Assembly: GCA_036873135.1 (NCBI GenBank)
Contig: JAPTYO010000007.1
Coordinates: 14,614,763-14,678,762 of the forward strand
Reading direction: 5' to 3'
Length of the DNA: 64,000 nucleotides
DNA from: Clarkia xantiana subsp. parviflora
Lineage: Eukaryota; Streptophyta; Magnoliopsida; Myrtales; Onagraceae
This document shows positions 60,301 to 64,000 of this stretch, in pieces; positions within the stretch are counted from its first letter, which is position 1; every line of letters begins with the position of its first letter. The translations under genes and the position numbers were made by a program. Under the pieces are notes generated by a model. The model was not told the origin of the DNA. It saw nothing but the letters and a program-made list of their open reading frames with translations, and made no database searches.

Positions 60301-62047
60301 CATTCTAAAGCATACAGTTGCCTGTTATGTCATGGACATTACTAGGAAATAATAAAACCAGTTGAAGGTAGCCATGCATAAGTAGAAGTCATATATACCA
60401 ACAAACTCAGGATTAAATAACTCATCTAGCAACGGAGGTTATATGAATCAAAGCAACAGAGATCATACCATAAAATTATTGTTAAGGTCGGACAGACACT
60501 ATATGAAAGCTAAAAAGATCTTTGACCATAACAAAGATTGATTTCTGAATTATCGACTGCTTTCATCCATGCATGTACAGTAGTTTCTAGGTTTAACTAA
60601 AGATTCAGTTTCTCTGCTAATGTAATGACTTATTCTAACTACAAAAAAGGTACATAAATTCATGTGGCAACCAAACTGCTTTGCTTAATTCTTAAACCTT
60701 TTAAGTTAGATCTCTCTGTAAATGGTATCACCTTTGATTGCATTATCTATATTTATATTTGCTTTTCATAAATGAAATTCATGTAAAAATTTCCAACGTG
60801 ATTAAAGGGGAATTTACATTGTCAGGATGCCTTAAAAATCTTGCTTTTATGGATATCAGCAAAGAAATTTTCCTATGAAACACAACTACTTGTGTCCATC
60901 ATAATAAACAACTGGAGAACAGTTCAGCTCAATAACCTTCACAACCAGACCGCAGACATGCTTTCACCATTTACAGTTATGTTAATTACTTTTTTTTTTC
61001 CGGCTGGGTGGTCCTAGGAGGGGCCTCATCAGGAAGGCACCATCCGTGGCATGCTTGCTTCATACCTAGACTAATCCCCACTCGCACCAGGTCAGGCCGT
61101 AAATGTAAATGTAAATGTTGGTCATGAATATCTTTCTATCCCTGAATATCTGATAATTACTTTAACATCTTAAGTTAAGGTATTAAACTAAAAAGTCAAA
61201 TACCAAAGCTGTTGAACTCTCAACATGGGGTAGAAAATGCCCTGTGCATTTTAAAGCTAGAAAATGCCGCCGGTTAATAATACGAGCAAATGAAAAAAGA
61301 ATTCGAAAATTCACATTAATCGAACCAGTGTTCCACTTGCTGGTAGACAAGCAGCATGAATTGCATTCAGTTAGGATTGAAATTATAATTAGAAAACGTG
61401 CAGGAGATTCAATTACCAAAGCTGGGCTAATAATAACATGAGCAAATGAAAACAAGAATTCTATATTCACATTAATCAACCCAGTGCTTCCCTAGCTTGG
61501 GCACATCATGGTATTCCCAAACTGCAGAGCAGCATACAGATGGAAGCAGCCCTAGGCATTCATCAGGAAGTTCAATGAATTCCCAGAACTCTTACCCATT
61601 TAATTTCAGGAAAAGATGCACAATTGGGCTCACATAATCTGCAATTGAAAGCACCGATTTGTTCCAATTCACCAGCAATCAAATGATAAAATGCCAGTTA
61701 CGGATCAAAATGGTGTCCAGCGGGACCATAAAATCATGATTTCATATTCAAAGTACTAAAGAGAAGGAACGAACCTGGCAAAGATTGTATGTAAAGCTGT
61801 CATAATTGTCGATGACGATTATAGGACTATCGCTCCTCTTGACAGAAATCGGAGATCTGGAGTTGGATTCTGGAAGGGACACAGATGCCGCTTTTGCGAC
61901 GACGAGCCGCAAGTTTCTTGCTTCAGAACTAGTTGTCTGCTGAGTGGTAAAGGGTAGACGGCCGAAAATAGGGTTTCTGAGGGAGAAGGACGGTCTTGGG
62001 GGGAAAAGAGAGGATTTTGAGGAGGTCCCTACAGGTAGGGTCGCCAT
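57368..62047 (-). CDS. ASB: Anthranilate synthase beta subunit, chloroplast
   Basis: Six exons on the minus strand: 61775-62047, 59237-59307, 58992-59140, 58337-58436, 57695-57830, 57368-57472. They total 834 bases and 277 residues (276 in Arabidopsis ASB1). The N-terminal 65 residues are Ser/Arg-rich, a plastid transit peptide. The glutamine amidotransferase domain follows: [26 protein letters not shown], the nucleophile Cys in [10 protein letters not shown], the EVYRND segment, and [12 protein letters not shown] with the catalytic His and Glu. The subunit releases ammonia from glutamine for the alpha subunit, which makes anthranilate from chorismate, the first committed step to tryptophan. 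Intron 1 is 2.5 kb and contains a MITE (59338-60186). Starts at 62053 (MAMATL) or 62086 are also in frame; they lengthen the transit peptide slightly. Confidence 0.95.
59338..60186. mobile_element. MITE in intron 1 of ASB
   Basis: The element is 849 bp and starts GAGTTTTTCACCAAAATAGA; its right end is the inverse of GAGTTTTTGACCAAATTAGA. It is flanked by an exact 9-bp duplication, CAGAATACT, at 59329-59337 and 60187-60195, so it is Mutator-like in behaviour. Each arm contains an internal repeat of about 80 bp (TTTTACAAATCTAGGCCTA units), two on the left and three on the right. Two GC-rich blocks in the middle (CCGGGTTGGGG and GGTTGGGGCAACCCGGCC) pair with each other. Confidence 0.92.
60990..61110. 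repeat. GC-rich insert with TAAATG tail, possible SINE fragment
   Basis: This short block is much richer in GC than the intron around it. It ends in GTAAATGTAAATGTAAATG, a simple-repeat tail that some SINEs have. No polymerase III boxes were clear. It lies in intron 1 of ASB. Confidence 0.25.
61276..61492. repeat. Local direct duplication in intron 1 of ASB
   Basis: Blocks at about 61276-61331 and 61428-61484 are diverged direct copies: both run GAGCAAATGAAAA, then AGAATTC, then TTCACATTAATC, then AACCCAGTG or AACCAGTG. The spacing is about 153 bases, so a unit of that length was probably duplicated in tandem. Confidence 0.7.
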
Positions 62048-62289
62048 CGCCATGGGAGAATGAGGAGGATTCAATGAGCGCAGCAATAATTGTCTTTTCT
62101 CTCTTATTCCAGCGGTAAATACATCACATCATCGTACAAATAATAGTTTTATTTAAGTTGCAACAAATTCATTTTAATAATAACTAAAAGAGCACAAATA
62201 TTAATATTTGTTTCTTTAGTCAAACAAATGTAATATTTGTGAAATAAGTTAGAACATTGATGCAAATATAAGTACAAAATAATATATAT

Positions 62290-63074
62290 ATTAACCCTCG
62301 TAACCTCGCAAGCTCGGTAATCTTTGTATGCACCCATGCAAACTCATTATTCATCTCCTCTTGCATGGTTGTTATGGCTGCTTCGAGCGCATCGTCTCGC
62401 TTGTTGAGTTAACCAGTTGCTTAATTTAGAGCGCCTTGCACATTAATTCATCCCGGAACGAAGTCCGTCCACTCTATTGGTCACGTCGTGCTCAACCTTC
62501 CCTTTGACATATACTATCATGATCTGCAGCTTCACAATGCGCTCTATTACCGCCAACTAATCCCTCAAACTCCCACGGTTCTTTTTCGACTTCATAGTCT
62601 TAACATTTTCCACCTCAACTCATTGTTGGATACCATTGATTGATTTGAACCTTGCTCTGATACTAATTGTCATAATCTTGGTTTTTTATCCAATGTTTCC
62701 TTACCCGTGCTAACTTGGAAACAACTCCTTAATCAGTCTAACACCCTAACTCTCGATCACAAGAACCGAAGAGATGAATGTTTATCAATAAACTTTAGTA
62801 CTCTTGTATTCCTTAATTCCATAGATGTTTTTGGACGATTATAAATGAAGGAAAGATCCTCTTATATACAAATTATGAATGCTCTTTTAAGGAAGCTATA
62901 TAATAAATTGGGAGTTAATATGGAAGTTCCATATTCTACACATATTCTATAATACAACAAATCTAAGCAGATACATCGAATTAGGATAGTTAGAAACTCC
63001 ATCATCTTACCATATTTTCACAATTCCTTTCCATGTATGGTTGTTTCTTTAGCCTCTTCAACAACTCAGTGACA
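62290..63074 (-). mobile_element. 5' fragment of an LTR retrotransposon
   Basis: On the minus strand an LTR of about 407 bp (62668-63074) begins TGTCA and ends TGACA. It is followed within a few bases by a primer-binding-like AGTATCAGAGC (about 62654-62665), complementary to initiator methionine tRNA. Further on (62640 to 62300) comes a broken gag-like frame with a basic start (MKSKKNRGSL) and a coiled-coil-like segment (AAITTMQEEMNNEF) in another frame, with several stops. The remainder of gag, pol and the 3' LTR are absent. Confidence 0.65.
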
Positions 63075-63298
63075 CAAGGCTCACATTAAGAGTGATAATG
63101 TTATACTTCGAAGAAAAAAAAAAACTATAAGTATGGTCACATCCCCCTAAGATGTGGAACGTAGCCAATATGAGTTCATGTGATGCATGGCTTAAAGTGG
63201 TCTCCCTAGATGTCTCTACATCAAAGAAACAAATAGCTTAGCCAAAATCATACAAGAACTCGAAAAAATATAATTTTACTATCATATATCTCCAAAGA

Positions 63299-63870
63299 TC
63301 ACCATAGTCGACATAAAGTCACCGGAGTCGATCAAAGATCTCTACTCAAAACACCGACCAAAGGCCACCATGATCGATGCTAAGTCACCGTGGCCGTCGA
63401 TCAAAAGTCTTTACTCGAAAGACAAACCAAAGATAACCATGGTCGACGTTATGCCACCATGGTCGATAGAAATTCTATACTCAAGAACGACCAAATATCC
63501 CATGGTTGACACTACTGAAGGTTTCTACTTGAAATTAATACCGGTCAGAGATCATCATGGTCGACTTTAAGTCACCATGTTCGATCAAAGGTCTCTAAGC
63601 AAAAGAACGACCAAATGTCACCATGGTCGATCAAAGGTCACCACCACCTGAAAGATCGATAAAAGAAATCACCACGTTTGATGTTAAGTCACCATTAAGT
63701 CACCATGATTGATCGAACAGCTCTACTCCCAAGATTGACAAAAAGTCACTATGGTCATCAGTAAGTCACCATGGTCGATCAAAGGTCTCTGCTCCAAAGA
63801 TCTACGAAATGTCACCATGGTCAAATCTAAGTCACCATGTTCGACAAAAAACATCTACTCCAAATGCATC
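63299..63870. repeat. Degenerate minisatellite, unit about 66 bp
   Basis: About nine units carry the order ACCATGGTCGA..., TTAAGTCACCATGGTCGATC, AAAGGTCTCTACTC, then GACCAAAGGTC, with differences and a few truncated units. The palindromic core CCATGG recurs about twice per unit. Only meaningless short frames run through it. Confidence 0.85.
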
Positions 63871-64000
63871 CATTTACATATGGTATGTATAAAGGATGCA
63901 TCAACATCCATTTCAGTGTATTTAGGGACATCACCCTCCGTAAGGTCAGTGGCACTACTATTTCTAAGAGTAGTAGCCACCAACGATCCCAAGTCTGCGA

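Noticed and set aside
1..64000. tRNA, rRNA, snoRNA or organelle-DNA insertions
   Set aside because: I scanned for cloverleaf-like T-arm runs (GGTTCGA...) and for known rRNA or chloroplast gene words and saw none with the required partners. A tRNAscan-SE or Infernal run would decide this.
1..64000. Integrated viral sequence (pararetrovirus or geminivirus)
   Set aside because: No coat, movement or reverse-transcriptase motifs of such viruses were recognised. Reverse-transcribed material here fits ordinary plant retroelements.

Overview
This is eukaryotic nuclear DNA from a flowering plant, almost certainly a eudicot. It is AT-rich, its genes are far apart and split by GT-AG introns, and the proteins are plant-specific families (MAP70, OBERON, DYW-type PPR, TMK receptor kinase, SOLO DANCERS cyclin, seed-type peroxygenase). 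I see no operons, CRISPR arrays, rRNA genes or convincing tRNA genes. Exon models were built by hand from splice sites, reading-frame continuity and recalled family members; every multi-exon model given closes in frame. The species cannot be named from what I can see.

Layout. 1-3180: no recognisable gene. 3181-3573 (-): BAP29/31-like ER protein. 5207-9349 (-) and 14921-16549 (-): a tandem pair of caleosin-type peroxygenase genes. The first has a hAT transposon in an intron and the second still has the empty site. 9580-14130: transposon-rich spacer between them, holding Mutator-like MITEs, foldback elements, a hAT-type MITE inside an RNase H relic, and a short LTR. 18287-22345 (-): MAP70 microtubule protein, 11 exons, with one GC-AG intron. 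23425-25980: a long-inverted-repeat element with a second element nested in it. 26082-26654: a TRIM-like mini retrotransposon. 27272-30083 (+): chloroplast phosphoglycolate phosphatase. 30144-32348 (-): DYW-type PPR protein (MEF22-like), tail to tail with it. 34671-35908 (+): 81-residue protein, probably a mitochondrial complex I subunit. 36883-40104 (+): SDS meiotic cyclin. 40507-41811 (-): U-box E3 ligase. 42635-45155: Helitron, CACTA end and Harbinger-type MITE. 47033-50217 (-): TMK receptor kinase. 53664-56657 (+): OBERON3-like PHD protein. 57368-62047 (-): anthranilate synthase beta subunit. 62290-64000: LTR retrotransposon remnant and a degenerate minisatellite.

The genes do not form a pathway. 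They act separately in photorespiration (PGLP), RNA editing (PPR), meiosis (SDS), auxin-linked surface signalling (TMK), ubiquitination (PUB), meristem chromatin (OBE), tryptophan synthesis (ASB), microtubules (MAP70), and lipid-droplet oxylipins (peroxygenases). From memory, neighbouring Arabidopsis genes include SDS next to OBE3/TTA1 (At1g14750/At1g14740) and TMK1 next to PUB20 (At1g66150/At1g66160), so this looks like a conserved ancestral block. I found no convincing new biological system. The most informative material is the transposon record: several insertions have exact target-site duplications, and two also have a matching empty site in the tandem paralogue.
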